Below are positions 7,700-15,836 of a stretch of 21,382 nt of DNA, in pieces. The notes under the pieces are model-generated. The model searched no databases and was not told the origin of the DNA. It saw only the letters and a list, made by a program, of their open reading frames with translations. Position 1 is the stretch's first letter; each line of letters begins with the position of its first letter. Source of the DNA: Cryomorphaceae bacterium. GTDB taxonomy: Bacteria; Bacteroidota; Bacteroidia; Flavobacteriales; BACL11. The translations under genes and the position numbers were made by a program. The DNA is taken from positions 1 to 21,382 of the forward strand of contig CATIQX010000112.1 in the NCBI GenBank assembly GCA_949531795.1. Reading direction: 5' to 3'.

Positions 7700-8942
7700 A
7701 TTGTAATCTCCCGTTTATTATAACTTTTCTAATATGATTTTGACCAAAGCTGTAAGGCAAGTAAGCATAAGAAGGTATTGGTTTTGTTATGTATAAGTTT
7801 GCTTTCTTTCCAATACAGATGCTTCCTAATTCCTTTTCAACTCCCATTGCGTAAGCAGTATTGATTGTTGTTGCATTTATCACTTGCTCAGGAGTCATTT
7901 TTAACTGTATGCACCCTAGTGAAGCTACAAAATTCATATTTCCACTTGGAGTAGATCCAGGATTGTAGTCTGATGCTAAAGCTACAGGCAATCCTTCGTC
8001 TATCATTTTAGCTGCTTGACTAAAGGGTATTCCTAAAAAGAACGAACAAGAAGGTAAGATAGTAGGCATACAATTGCTTCCTTTTAGTGCTTCATAGTCT
8101 ACTGAAGACATTTCTTCCAAGTGATCAACTGAAAGTGCTCCTAAATCTACCGAAGCCTTTACGCCGCCAATAGAATTAAATTGATTTACATGTGTTTTAG
8201 AAGGGATACCTAATTTACTGGCTGCTTTTATCAATCGTATAGTGTCATTTACAGTAAAATATCCTTTTTCGCAAAAAATATCTACAAAATCGGCTAATTT
8301 TTCTGATGCAACTATAGGTAGCATCTCGTTAATCACCAAATCCATATATCCCTCTTTATTATCCTTATATTCTTTTGGTATTGCATGAGCACCTAGGAAA
8401 GTAGCTTTTATTGTTACTTCAGTATTTTCTTTAAGCCTTTTTATGACTCTTAACATTTTAATTTCTGATTCAATGGTTAAGCCATAGCCACTTTTTATTT
8501 CGATAGCTCCAGTTCCCATTTGCACTAATTCATTTAATCGAACAAGTGAGTCTTCATATAATTCATCTTCGCTAGTATTTTGTAGTTTTTCTGCAGAATT
8601 TAGTATTCCACCTCCCTTATGTGCGATTTCAGAATAACTAAGTCCATTAATTCTGTCCACAAATTCACTCTCTCGGCTTGCAGCAAATACTAGGTGAGTA
8701 TGACTATCGCAATATGTAGGAAATACCATTCCTCCTTCAGCATCAATTATTTCAGTATTATTCCAGTCTTCAATTCCTTCCCATTCCTCCATACTTCCAA
8801 ATAAGGTGATAATTCCATTTTCAACTTCTACAAATGCATCTTTTATGGTATTGATCTTTGACATATCCTTTCCTGCAACCCATTTTCTTGGAGATTCTTC
8901 TGTCTGTATAAGTTCAGCTATATTTTTGATTACTGTTTTCAT
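7698..8942 (-). CDS. hutI: Imidazolonepropionase
   Basis: This 414-residue metal-dependent hydrolase of the amidohydrolase superfamily opens imidazolone-5-propanoate to N-formimino-L-glutamate, the third step of histidine degradation in the cytoplasm. Expected metal and substrate residues are all visible: H81 and H83 in DSHTH, H186 in FLGAHAIP, H251 in KTHVNQF, H274 in SVDHLEE, and D325 in ALASDYNPGS. The length matches the family. I chose the ATG at 8942 (MKTVIKNIAEL). An in-frame ATG at 8972 would add ten residues (MYFRIRKYIV), but it lies upstream of the only -7-like element. No other hut gene is in the window, so the rest of the pathway must be elsewhere or absent. The gene is divergent from aroC across 61 bp. 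Confidence 0.93.
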   Translation of the reverse strand: MKTVIKNIAELIQTEESPRKWVAGKDMSKINTIKDAFVEVENGIITLFGSMEEWEGIEDWNNTEIIDAEGGMVFPTYCDSHTHLVFAASRESEFVDRINGLSYSEIAHKGGGILNSAEKLQNTSEDELYEDSLVRLNELVQMGTGAIEIKSGYGLTIESEIKMLRVIKRLKENTEVTIKATFLGAHAIPKEYKDNKEGYMDLVINEMLPIVASEKLADFVDIFCEKGYFTVNDTIRLIKAASKLGIPSKTHVNQFNSIGGVKASVDLGALSVDHLEEMSSVDYEALKGSNCMPTILPSCSFFLGIPFSQAAKMIDEGLPVALASDYNPGSTPSGNMNFVASLGCIQLKMTPEQVINATTINTAYAMGVEKELGSICIGKKANLYITKPIPSYAYLPYSFGQNHIRKVIINGRLQ

Positions 8943-8961
8943 GACTATATATTTTCTGATG

Positions 8962-8969
8962 CGAAAATA
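8962..8969 (-). promoter_or_regulatory. Possible -7 element of the hutI promoter
   Basis: On the minus strand TATTTTCG matches TAnnTTTG with one mismatch and ends 19 nt before the chosen ATG at 8942. No well-spaced -33 TTTG is seen, so this is a weak call. Confidence 0.3.
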
Positions 8970-8990
8970 CACAATTCACTCCAAATACTT

Positions 8991-8998
8991 TATATTTG
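8991..8998 (+). promoter_or_regulatory. -7 promoter element immediately ahead of aroC
   Basis: TATATTTG is a perfect TAnnTTTG match and ends only 5 nt before the aroC ATG at 9004. Transcription would start at or next to the start codon, giving a leaderless or nearly leaderless mRNA. No clear -33 element is visible at the usual spacing. Confidence 0.5.
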
Positions 8999-9003
8999 CA
9001 ATT

Positions 9004-10086
9004 ATGGGAAATTCTACAGGAAAATTCTTTAAACTAACTACTTTTGGTGAGTCACATGGAATTGCTATTGGTGGGGTTATTGATGGCTGTCCTGCTGGAT
9101 TAAAATTAGACTTTCATCTAATTCAACATCAATTAGATAGAAGGAAGCCAGGTCAATCAAAGATTACAACTCAAAGAAAAGAGAGTGATGAAGTGCAATT
9201 TTTATCTGGTATTTTTGAAGGCCAGACTACAGGAACACCTATAGGATTTATCATTAATAACGAAGATGCTAAGAGTAAAGATTATTCTGATATAAAAGGT
9301 GCTTTTCGCCCTTCTCATGCTGATTTTACTTACAAAGCTAAATATGGTATTAGAGATTTTAGAGGAGGAGGAAGGTCTTCAGCTCGTGAGACTGCATGTA
9401 GAGTAGTGGCGGGAGCTATTGCTCAACAAATTTTAAAGAAATATGGGGTAAACATTTCTGCTTATGTTTCAGCTGTAGGTAGTGTTAAGCTTAATAAATC
9501 TTATACTGATTTGAATTTATCATTAATAGATTCTAATTTAGTCAGGTGCCCAGATAATGATGTGGCTGGAAAGATGATTTTAGAAATTGAAAAAACTAAA
9601 TCAGATGGTGATTCCATTGGGGGAGAGATTATGGTAATTGCAAATGGGGTTCCAGCAGGATGGGGAGAGCCTGTTTTTGATAAATTGCATGCTGAAATAG
9701 GTAAAGGAATGCTATCCATTAATGCAGTTCATGGATTTAAGTATGGTTTTAATGAAGTTGATATTGCTTCAAGTAAAGGAAGTGAGGTTAATGATATTAT
9801 TATAGATGCTAGTGGAAAAACTAAAACTAATTTTTCTGGAGGTATTCAAGGAGGGATAAGTAATGGAAATGATATTTATTGTGAAGTGGCTTTTAAACCA
9901 GTAGCTACTATTATGAAAAATCAGAAAACTATTAATGTTAATGGGGATCAAGTTCATATAAAAGTAAATGGAAGACATGATGCTTGCGTTGTGCCAAGAG
10001 CAGTCCCCATAGTAGAAAGCATGTTGGCACTTACGTTAGTAGATCATTACTTAAGATCTCTAACTAATAAAATTTACCATGATTAA
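9004..10086 (+). CDS. aroC: Chorismate synthase
   Basis: This 360-residue enzyme converts 5-enolpyruvylshikimate-3-phosphate to chorismate with reduced FMN, the last step of the shikimate pathway. The N-terminal signature FGESHG (14-19, catalytic H18) is present. So is the central block containing RPSHADFTY (H105 the second catalytic histidine) and RGGGRSSARET (120-130). Length and motifs are normal. The reading frame is open further upstream to an ATG at 8806, but that stretch overlaps the 5' half-kilobase of hutI and includes the promoter region. The conserved protein clearly starts at 9004 (MGNSTGKFFKLTTFGESHG). The stop overlaps the next gene by 8 nt, so aroC appears to head a four-gene operon. 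Confidence 0.96.
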   Translation: MGNSTGKFFKLTTFGESHGIAIGGVIDGCPAGLKLDFHLIQHQLDRRKPGQSKITTQRKESDEVQFLSGIFEGQTTGTPIGFIINNEDAKSKDYSDIKGAFRPSHADFTYKAKYGIRDFRGGGRSSARETACRVVAGAIAQQILKKYGVNISAYVSAVGSVKLNKSYTDLNLSLIDSNLVRCPDNDVAGKMILEIEKTKSDGDSIGGEIMVIANGVPAGWGEPVFDKLHAEIGKGMLSINAVHGFKYGFNEVDIASSKGSEVNDIIIDASGKTKTNFSGGIQGGISNGNDIYCEVAFKPVATIMKNQKTINVNGDQVHIKVNGRHDACVVPRAVPIVESMLALTLVDHYLRSLTNKIYHD

Positions 10087-11485
10087 AAATTCACTTTTTT
10101 TATTACTGACTACCACTATTTGTTTTGGGCAAAACCCTAACTATTCTGAAGATATTGCGCCAATAATATATGGTAAATGTTTGCAATGTCATTATGACGG
10201 AGGTATTGCGCCACTAACATTAGAAACGTATACAAGTGTTGTTTATAATGCTGGTATGGTACAGCATGTTACTTCTAATGGAGAAATGCCACCATGGCCA
10301 GCAGATACTTTATTTCTGAACTATGCAAATGAAAATGTATTAAGTATGAATGAGATAAGTACTATAATAGATTGGATAACAAATGGAGTGCCTCTTGGAG
10401 ATACCTCATTACTTCCACCAATGCCAATATTTGGTAGTTCATCACAATTAGGTGTTCCTGATTTAGAACTTCAAATGCCAACATATTCAAGTACAGCAAC
10501 AGCAAGCACCGATGATTATGTTTGTTTCTCTATTCCAACTGGTTTATTGCAAAATAGAAGAATTAAAACAATTGAAGTAATTCCTGGCAATTTACAGACT
10601 GTTCATCATGTTTTAGTTTCAATAGATCCAATTCCTAATTCTTCTATTGTTACAACAGCTGAATGTATGGGTCCACAAGGAGATATGCTTTATAGTTATG
10701 CGCCAGGAGCTTTGCCATTAACTTACCCTGAAAATACTAATAATTCTTTTGGAGTGGAATTACCTGCAAATAGTAGTGTTTCTTTTGCTATGCACTATCC
10801 AGAGGGTAGTTTTGGTCAATTAGATAGTACTAAGGTTAGATTTTATTTTTATCCTTCGACTACAGTAATTAGGGAAATATCTTATGATTTTTTAATTAAC
10901 GAAGGATTGTATGGAGCTCCATTTTATTTGCCTCCAAATCAAATTACCGAGATTACGGGTTCTTTTGGTCCGACAACACAAGATTATTCATTTATGTCTG
11001 TTTTCCCTCACATGCATCTTTTAGGAAAAGATATGGTGATTTATGCTGTAACTCCTTTAAATGACACAATAAATCTGATTAAGATTAATAATTGGGACTT
11101 TGAATGGCAACCTTCATATTTCTTCGAAAAATTTCTTAAAATACCTGAGGGAAGTGTAATATATGCAAAAGGAAATTATGACAATACTATTAGCCCCTCC
11201 AACCCCAACCCTGTAACTGTTCAATCAGGACTTAATACTCAGGATGAAATGTTTATTGGTGGATTCCAATATCTATCATATCAGCTAGGAGACGAGAATA
11301 TTTCTATAGATAATGGTTTAATTTCAAGTAATTTTAATGATGCGGCAACTATATCTTCATCTAGAAAATTATTTAAAATAATAAATACTTTAGGTCAATC
11401 AACTACGCCCAAATCAAATATACCTTTATATTATATTTATGATGATGGCTCAGTAGAAAAAAAAATTATTCTTGATAAAAATTAG
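10079..11485 (+). CDS. Secreted cytochrome c / PHM-like copper monooxygenase fusion with T9SS tail
   Basis: This 468-residue exported protein starts with a signal peptide (1-17). A short heme c domain follows, with C34-L-Q-C37-H38 and a likely distal methionine M70 in GEMPPW. Residues about 125-400 look like the two-domain core of ascorbate-dependent type II copper monooxygenases (peptidylglycine monooxygenase/dopamine hydroxylase fold). HH at 176-177 and H239 would bind one copper; H311, H313 (FPHMHLLG) and M391 (DEMF) would bind the other. Segments such as NWDFEWQ and GNYDNT fit that family. The C-terminus (about 425-468) is a T9SS-type tail with YYIYDDGSVEKKIIL. Heme-to-copper electron transfer during oxidation of an extracellular substrate is inferred; the substrate is unknown. 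The start overlaps aroC by 8 nt, and the symporter follows after 6 nt. Confidence 0.82.
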   Translation: MIKNSLFLLLTTTICFGQNPNYSEDIAPIIYGKCLQCHYDGGIAPLTLETYTSVVYNAGMVQHVTSNGEMPPWPADTLFLNYANENVLSMNEISTIIDWITNGVPLGDTSLLPPMPIFGSSSQLGVPDLELQMPTYSSTATASTDDYVCFSIPTGLLQNRRIKTIEVIPGNLQTVHHVLVSIDPIPNSSIVTTAECMGPQGDMLYSYAPGALPLTYPENTNNSFGVELPANSSVSFAMHYPEGSFGQLDSTKVRFYFYPSTTVIREISYDFLINEGLYGAPFYLPPNQITEITGSFGPTTQDYSFMSVFPHMHLLGKDMVIYAVTPLNDTINLIKINNWDFEWQPSYFFEKFLKIPEGSVIYAKGNYDNTISPSNPNPVTVQSGLNTQDEMFIGGFQYLSYQLGDENISIDNGLISSNFNDAATISSSRKLFKIINTLGQSTTPKSNIPLYYIYDDGSVEKKIILDKN

Positions 11486-11491
11486 AGACAA

Positions 11492-12781
11492 ATGAGAAAT
11501 TTAGCATTACACTGGAAAATTATAATAGGGATGGTATTAGGAGTAGTTTACGGGCTAATCGCTAATGAATTAGTGTGGGTAGATTTTACTAATGCATGGA
11601 TAAAGCCATGGGGTGTTATCTTTGTTAATCTACTAAAGTTAATAGCAGTACCTTTGGTTTTTGCATCTCTTGTTAAAGGAGTAGCATCTCTTTCTGATAT
11701 TTCAAGATTAAGTAAGATAGGAGGAAAAACAATTGCTATTTATTTGTTGTCAACAGTTATTTCTGTAAGCATAGGTTTGTTTTTAGTAAATATGGTAAAG
11801 CCTGGTGCTAATTTTGATAAAGATTCTATTCAGTTGACTGAAGATTCTCAATCAGGAGCAGACAAAAAAATAGCTACTGCAGGTAATGTTAAAGAGGCTG
11901 GTCCTCTTCAATTTGTAGTAGATATAGTTCCAACTAATATTATTTCAGCATCTGGTGATAATTCTAATATGTTACAGGTAATTTTCTTTGCTATTTTGTT
12001 TGGTATTGCGATGGTTATGTTACCGAGTGAAAAAACAAAATATGTAAAGGGTTTTTTCGATGGAGTAAATGATATTATTTTGCAAATAGTAGATTTAATA
12101 ATGCTTACTGCTCCTTATGGTGTATTTGCACTACTTGGAGGTTTAGTGGTTGATTTTGGGGCAAGTTCTACTTTGTTTATTGCGTTAGGAAAATATTCTT
12201 TAACTGTTATTGCGGGCTTATTAATGATGATTCTTTTGATTTACCCTTTAATATTAAGACTATTTACTAAAGTAAAGTATTTTGATTTCTTCAAGGCAAT
12301 TTCTCCTGCACAAATGTTAGCTTTTTCTACTAGTTCAAGTGCAGCAACTTTACCTGTTACTATGGAGAGGTGTGAAGATCATTTAGGTGTTTCAGAAGAA
12401 ATTTCTTCATTTGTTTTACCTTTAGGTGCCACCATTAATATGGATGGAACTTCTCTTTATCAGGCTGTTGCAGCTGTATTTATTGCGCAAGCATTCGGAA
12501 TTGAATTGGATTTAGGTCAACAATTAACTATTGTCCTTACTGCAACATTAGCCTCTATTGGAGCTGCTGCTGTTCCTGGTGCTGGTATGGTAATGTTAGT
12601 TATTGTTCTTGGAGCAATTAATGTTCCTACTGAGGGATTAGCACTCATTTTTGGAGTTGATAGGATATTAGATATGATGCGTACAGTTGTTAATGTTACT
12701 GGTGATGCTACTGTTGCTACTATTGTAGCCTCAAGCGAAGGGGAGTTACGTCAAGTTACTGAGGAAGAATTAATGAGTTAG
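11492..12781 (+). CDS. Dicarboxylate/amino acid:cation symporter (DAACS family)
   Basis: This 429-residue inner-membrane transporter belongs to the glutamate/aspartate:sodium-or-proton symporter family (GltP, GltPh, DctA). Family hallmarks are present: the HP1 serine-rich loop STSSSAATLP (279-288), NMDGT in TM7 (316-320), the HP2 tip GAAAVPGAG (357-365), and the TM8 set DRILDMMRTVVNVTGD (390-405). Within TM8, D394, R397, N401 and D405 match the positions that bind substrate and sodium in GltPh. R397 favours acidic amino acids over plain dicarboxylates, so glutamate or aspartate uptake is the best guess. The extracellular loop at about 105-140 is longer than in the archaeal proteins and charged. 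The gene lies 6 nt after the copper monooxygenase gene and 1 nt before the PorE-like gene. Confidence 0.92.
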   Translation: MRNLALHWKIIIGMVLGVVYGLIANELVWVDFTNAWIKPWGVIFVNLLKLIAVPLVFASLVKGVASLSDISRLSKIGGKTIAIYLLSTVISVSIGLFLVNMVKPGANFDKDSIQLTEDSQSGADKKIATAGNVKEAGPLQFVVDIVPTNIISASGDNSNMLQVIFFAILFGIAMVMLPSEKTKYVKGFFDGVNDIILQIVDLIMLTAPYGVFALLGGLVVDFGASSTLFIALGKYSLTVIAGLLMMILLIYPLILRLFTKVKYFDFFKAISPAQMLAFSTSSSAATLPVTMERCEDHLGVSEEISSFVLPLGATINMDGTSLYQAVAAVFIAQAFGIELDLGQQLTIVLTATLASIGAAAVPGAGMVMLVIVLGAINVPTEGLALIFGVDRILDMMRTVVNVTGDATVATIVASSEGELRQVTEEELMS

Positions 12782-12782
12782 T

Positions 12783-14687
12783 ATGCGTATACTATTGCTT
12801 TTTTCTTTTTTCTTTTTACTTAATTCTGTTTTTTCTCAAGAATGCTTTTCTGAAAAATCGAAGGATAAGAGATTAGTTGAAAAAGTAGTTAGGCTTATTA
12901 AGAAAAAATCATATTATGCTGCCTTAGATGAATTGCGAATATCTAATGATTTTTCTGTATTCAATGCATTAAAATCAGAAGTGTTATGGCATAGATCTGA
13001 CTTTTTTAATGCTGAAAATGAAGCACTAAAAGTAATAGCTAACTGCCCTGATAATTTTCCAAAAGTTTATTATTTTTTAGGTGAGATTGCTTTTAATAGA
13101 AAGGATTATGTGAATGCGGATTTGTATTTAAGGAGGAGTATAGATTTAGGAATTACTGATCCATATTATTCTGATGCAATGAGTATGTATGAAAAAGCAA
13201 AAGTGCTTGCCGATATCATTGCTAATCCTGTTCCTTTTAATCCTAAAATTGTAAATGGTATTTCTACTGTTTTTGATGAGTATCTACCTATATTTTCTCC
13301 TGATCAGGAGTGGTCATTTTTTACAAGAAGGTCGGATAAAAAAAAATTACATTCAATTACAAATAATAGCACTGAAGAGTTTGTCTTAAGTGAAAAAAAA
13401 GATGGTAAATTTGAGATTGGACAGGCTTTACCATTTCCTTTTAACTTAGAGAGTAATGAGGGAGGAGCATCTATTACGATTGATAATAGGGTTTTGTATT
13501 ACACTAAATGTATCAGGAATAATAAAGGTTATAATAATTGTGATATTTATTATGCTAACCGAAAAGGGGATGTTTGGTCAGTTGCGCAAAAATTTTCGGA
13601 TAAAATTTCTAAATCGGATTCTTGGGAATCGCAACCAAGTGTTTCTTGTGATGGTAAAACTATAATTTTTGCTAGTGATAGAGTTGGGGGTTATGGTAAA
13701 ATTGATTTGTATGAAATTAAATTGGAAAATGGAAAATGGACAAATCCTAGAAATTTAGGTTCTGTTATCAATAGTAATAATCATGAAAAATCTCCTTATT
13801 TGCATACTGATGGTAAGACCTTATTTTTTGCATCAACAAATTATCCTAGTCTTGGTGGTTTTGATATTTTTTATTCCCGAATGGATAGTTTAGGGAATTG
13901 GCAAGAACCTCAGAATATTGGTTTTCCTATTAATACAGTAGCTGATGAGATTTCACTTTTTGTTAGTACGGATGGGAATGCAGCTTATTTTGCTTCTAAT
14001 CATTTGAATGGTGTAGGAGGTTGGGATATTTATTCATTTGCTTTACATGTTGATGCTAAGCCTGAAAGAGTCTTGTTTTTAAAAGGTGAGTTAATGGATG
14101 AAAATGGGCAAATTTTAGAGGATGTAGAATTAGAAATAAAAAATATAAATACCAATGAAGTTACCATTATAAAGGTTAATTCAGGAACTTATGTTTCTTC
14201 TTTAACGTTAGATAAAGATGATGATGTATTGATTACTATTAAAAAGGACGGGTTTGCCTTTAATTCATCATATATTTCAGCTAATGATACTTCTTTTTCT
14301 TCTCCTACTAATTTGGATTTTGAATTACATTCTTTAGAAGAAGGAAGGTCGTTTGGCTTAAGTGATATTTATTTTGAAACAAATTCCTTTCAAATAAGTT
14401 CAATAGCAAAAAATGTGCTTTTTGAATTTACTGCTTATCTGAAGTTGAATAATAACATGGAAATTGAAATAAATGGTTTTACAGATAATATTGGGGGCAG
14501 TATTGCCAATCAGATTTTGTCTGAAAATAGGGCTAAGGCAGTTTATGAATTACTTATTGCTTACGATCTTGATAGGGAAAGGTTAAGTTATAACGGTTAT
14601 GGAGAGCAATTTCCTAAAGTAAATAATACATCTGTTAGTAATATGGCTCAAAATAGAAGGACTGAATTCCGAATTATTAGGCAATAA
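12783..14687 (+). CDS. PorE-like protein: TPR, PD40 beta-propeller, CRD, OmpA domain (copy 1)
   Basis: This 634-residue exported protein has a signal peptide (about 1-18, cleaved before QEC; no good lipobox). TPR-like helices follow (about 30-145), then PD40/WD40-like propeller blades (about 165-420) with repeats of the type 'DGKTIIFASDR..G..G..DLY'. A carboxypeptidase-regulatory-like beta domain (about 430-515) leads to a C-terminal OmpA domain (about 525-634). This order matches PorE of the Porphyromonas gingivalis T9SS, which tethers the machine to peptidoglycan. In the OmpA domain the diaminopimelate-binding pair is present (D568, R583), but the usual histidine of GHTD is phenylalanine (NGFTDN). 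It follows the symporter by 1 nt and ends at a hairpin terminator. A true T9SS role versus a general OmpA-like function is not settled by sequence. Confidence 0.83.
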   Translation: MRILLLFSFFFLLNSVFSQECFSEKSKDKRLVEKVVRLIKKKSYYAALDELRISNDFSVFNALKSEVLWHRSDFFNAENEALKVIANCPDNFPKVYYFLGEIAFNRKDYVNADLYLRRSIDLGITDPYYSDAMSMYEKAKVLADIIANPVPFNPKIVNGISTVFDEYLPIFSPDQEWSFFTRRSDKKKLHSITNNSTEEFVLSEKKDGKFEIGQALPFPFNLESNEGGASITIDNRVLYYTKCIRNNKGYNNCDIYYANRKGDVWSVAQKFSDKISKSDSWESQPSVSCDGKTIIFASDRVGGYGKIDLYEIKLENGKWTNPRNLGSVINSNNHEKSPYLHTDGKTLFFASTNYPSLGGFDIFYSRMDSLGNWQEPQNIGFPINTVADEISLFVSTDGNAAYFASNHLNGVGGWDIYSFALHVDAKPERVLFLKGELMDENGQILEDVELEIKNINTNEVTIIKVNSGTYVSSLTLDKDDDVLITIKKDGFAFNSSYISANDTSFSSPTNLDFELHSLEEGRSFGLSDIYFETNSFQISSIAKNVLFEFTAYLKLNNNMEIEINGFTDNIGGSIANQILSENRAKAVYELLIAYDLDRERLSYNGYGEQFPKVNNTSVSNMAQNRRTEFRIIRQ

Positions 14688-14689
14688 AA

Positions 14690-14716
14690 AATCCTGCTAT
14701 TGCAGGATTCCTTTTT
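14690..14716. terminator. Bidirectional rho-independent terminator
   Basis: AATCCTGC (14690-14697) and GCAGGATT (14702-14709) form a perfect 8-bp stem with a 4-nt loop. T5 follows on the plus strand, and a run of six T follows on the minus strand. It lies between the convergent stops of the PorE-like gene (14687) and rplS (14734) and can serve both. Confidence 0.85.
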
Positions 14717-14733
14717 ATATATTTAGTGAGAGA

Positions 14734-15078
14734 TTATCTCATTTCTTTAATTCTAGCTTTCTTACCAGTTAATTCTCTTAAGTAATAAATTCTTGCTCTT
14801 CTTACTTTACCTTTTTTGTTCAACTCAATTTTTTCAATTAGAGGAGAGTTTATAGGAAAAATTCTTTCAACACCTATTGAGTGAGAAATTTTTCTGATTG
14901 TAAATGTTTCAGTTGGTCCACTACCTTTTCTTTGGATAACATCTCCTTTGAAAAACTGAGTTCTTTGTTTATCTCCCTCTTTAATTGTGTAGTAAACAGT
15001 AATATTATCTCCTGCTTTGAAATTTGGTAAATCTTTCACTGCAGTAAGTTCTTTTGATATAGTTTCAGTAATGTTCAT
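14734..15078 (-). CDS. rplS: 50S ribosomal protein L19 (bL19)
   Basis: This 114-residue ribosomal protein sits at the interface of the two subunits. The L19 pattern is clear: FKAGDNITVYY, then RTQFFKGDVIQRKGSG, FTIRKISHSIGVERIFPI, and the basic end KKGKVRRARIYYLREL. I set the start at 15078 (MNITETISKEL), which gives the usual Bacteroidota length. An upstream in-frame ATG at 15111 would add eleven residues but falls inside a candidate -7 element. The gene lies 79 bp downstream of trmD on the same strand, the common trmD-rplS order. Its own promoter candidate may let L19 be made at higher level than TrmD. Confidence 0.95.
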   Translation of the reverse strand: MNITETISKELTAVKDLPNFKAGDNITVYYTIKEGDKQRTQFFKGDVIQRKGSGPTETFTIRKISHSIGVERIFPINSPLIEKIELNKKGKVRRARIYYLRELTGKKARIKEMR

Positions 15079-15082
15079 TTTT

Positions 15083-15092
15083 CTAATATTAG
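15083..15092 (-). repeat. Palindrome in the short rplS leader
   Basis: CTAATATTAG is a perfect 10-bp palindrome located 4 nt upstream of the rplS ATG, within the predicted 5' leader of about 26-30 nt. It is the only symmetric element there. Whether it has a role in regulation of L19 synthesis cannot be told. Confidence 0.25.
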
Positions 15093-15108
15093 TTTTCAAA
15101 TCGGTTTG

Positions 15109-15116
15109 CAATATTA
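15109..15116 (-). promoter_or_regulatory. Possible -7 element of an internal rplS promoter
   Basis: On the minus strand TAATATTG matches TAnnTTTG with one mismatch in the trmD-rplS gap, ending 30 nt before the rplS ATG. No convincing -33 element is seen. Confidence 0.35.
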
Positions 15117-15157
15117 CGCATATTTTTTATTTAATTATCCTTAAGAAACAAACAATT

Positions 15158-15832
15158 TTATTCAAATAATTCCGGTCTTTTTTCTTCGGTTCTTTTAATT
15201 GCTTCTTTTTCTCTCCATTCTGTTATAATCTTCTCATTTCCAGATAGTAGTATGTCTGGAACTTTCCATCCTTTATAGTTTGATGGGCGAGTGTATATAG
15301 GTGGTGCTAGTAAATTATCTTGAAATGAATCTGTAAGTGCAGATGTCTCGTCAGATATCACACCAGGAATTAAGCGGATTATTGAATCAGAAAGTATAGC
15401 TGCAGCTACTTCGCCTCCAGTTAGAACATAATCTCCAATAGATATTTCTTTAGTAATAATATGTTCTCTTACTCTTTCGTCAATACCTTTATAGTGTCCG
15501 CATAATAAAATTAAGTTTTTATGTGTAGATAAGGTGTTGCAAATTTGTTGATTTAGTATTTCTCCGTCTGGAGATAGATAGATTATTTCATCATACTCTC
15601 TTTCATTTTTTAATTTGCTTATGCAATCGTCGATTGGCTGTATACTCATGACCATTCCTGCTCCACCACCAAATTGATAATCGTCTACACTTTTTTGTTT
15701 ATTGGTGGAGTGGTCACGTAAGTTATGAATTATGATTTCGGCTTTACCATTTTTTTTTGCTCGCTTTAAAATTGAGTATTCAAAATAAGCATCAAAAAAT
15801 TCAGGAAATAGTGTTATGATATCAATTCTCAT
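15158..15832 (-). CDS. trmD: tRNA (guanine(37)-N1)-methyltransferase
   Basis: This 224-residue SPOUT-class enzyme methylates G37 next to the anticodon of several tRNAs using S-adenosylmethionine, which prevents frameshifting. The start MRIDIITLFPEFF, the substrate loop DDYQFGGGAGMVM (50-62), the trefoil-knot cofactor segments LLCGHYKGIDERV (109-121) and SIGDYVLTGGE (131-141), and the C-terminal YTRP (180-183) are all typical. The length is close to the usual 225-250. It is the first gene of the trmD-rplS pair. A perfect -7 element ends only 4 nt before the ATG, so a leaderless transcript is predicted. Confidence 0.96.
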   Translation of the reverse strand: MRIDIITLFPEFFDAYFEYSILKRAKKNGKAEIIIHNLRDHSTNKQKSVDDYQFGGGAGMVMSIQPIDDCISKLKNEREYDEIIYLSPDGEILNQQICNTLSTHKNLILLCGHYKGIDERVREHIITKEISIGDYVLTGGEVAAAILSDSIIRLIPGVISDETSALTDSFQDNLLAPPIYTRPSNYKGWKVPDILLSGNEKIITEWREKEAIKRTEEKRPELFE

Positions 15833-15836
15833 TTTG

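Noticed and set aside
8943..8972. Ten extra N-terminal codons for hutI
   Set aside because: The extension (MYFRIRKYIV) is not typical of the family, and its ATG is upstream of the only -7-like element. The start at 8942 gives a normal HutI.
8806..9003. Open frame extending aroC upstream by 66 codons
   Set aside because: It overlaps the 5' part of hutI on the other strand, contains the aroC promoter element, and the conserved chorismate synthase N-terminus begins at 9004.
9501..9978. Two short minus-strand open frames inside aroC
   Set aside because: They are antisense to a conserved enzyme and have no recognisable protein features.
13456..13665. Plus-strand open frame in another phase inside PorE-like copy 1
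   Set aside because: It lies fully inside a clear propeller-coding region and shows no domain.
15079..15111. Eleven extra N-terminal codons for rplS
   Set aside because: The upstream ATG lies within the candidate -7 element at 15109-15116, and L19 proteins of this group begin near MN at 15078.
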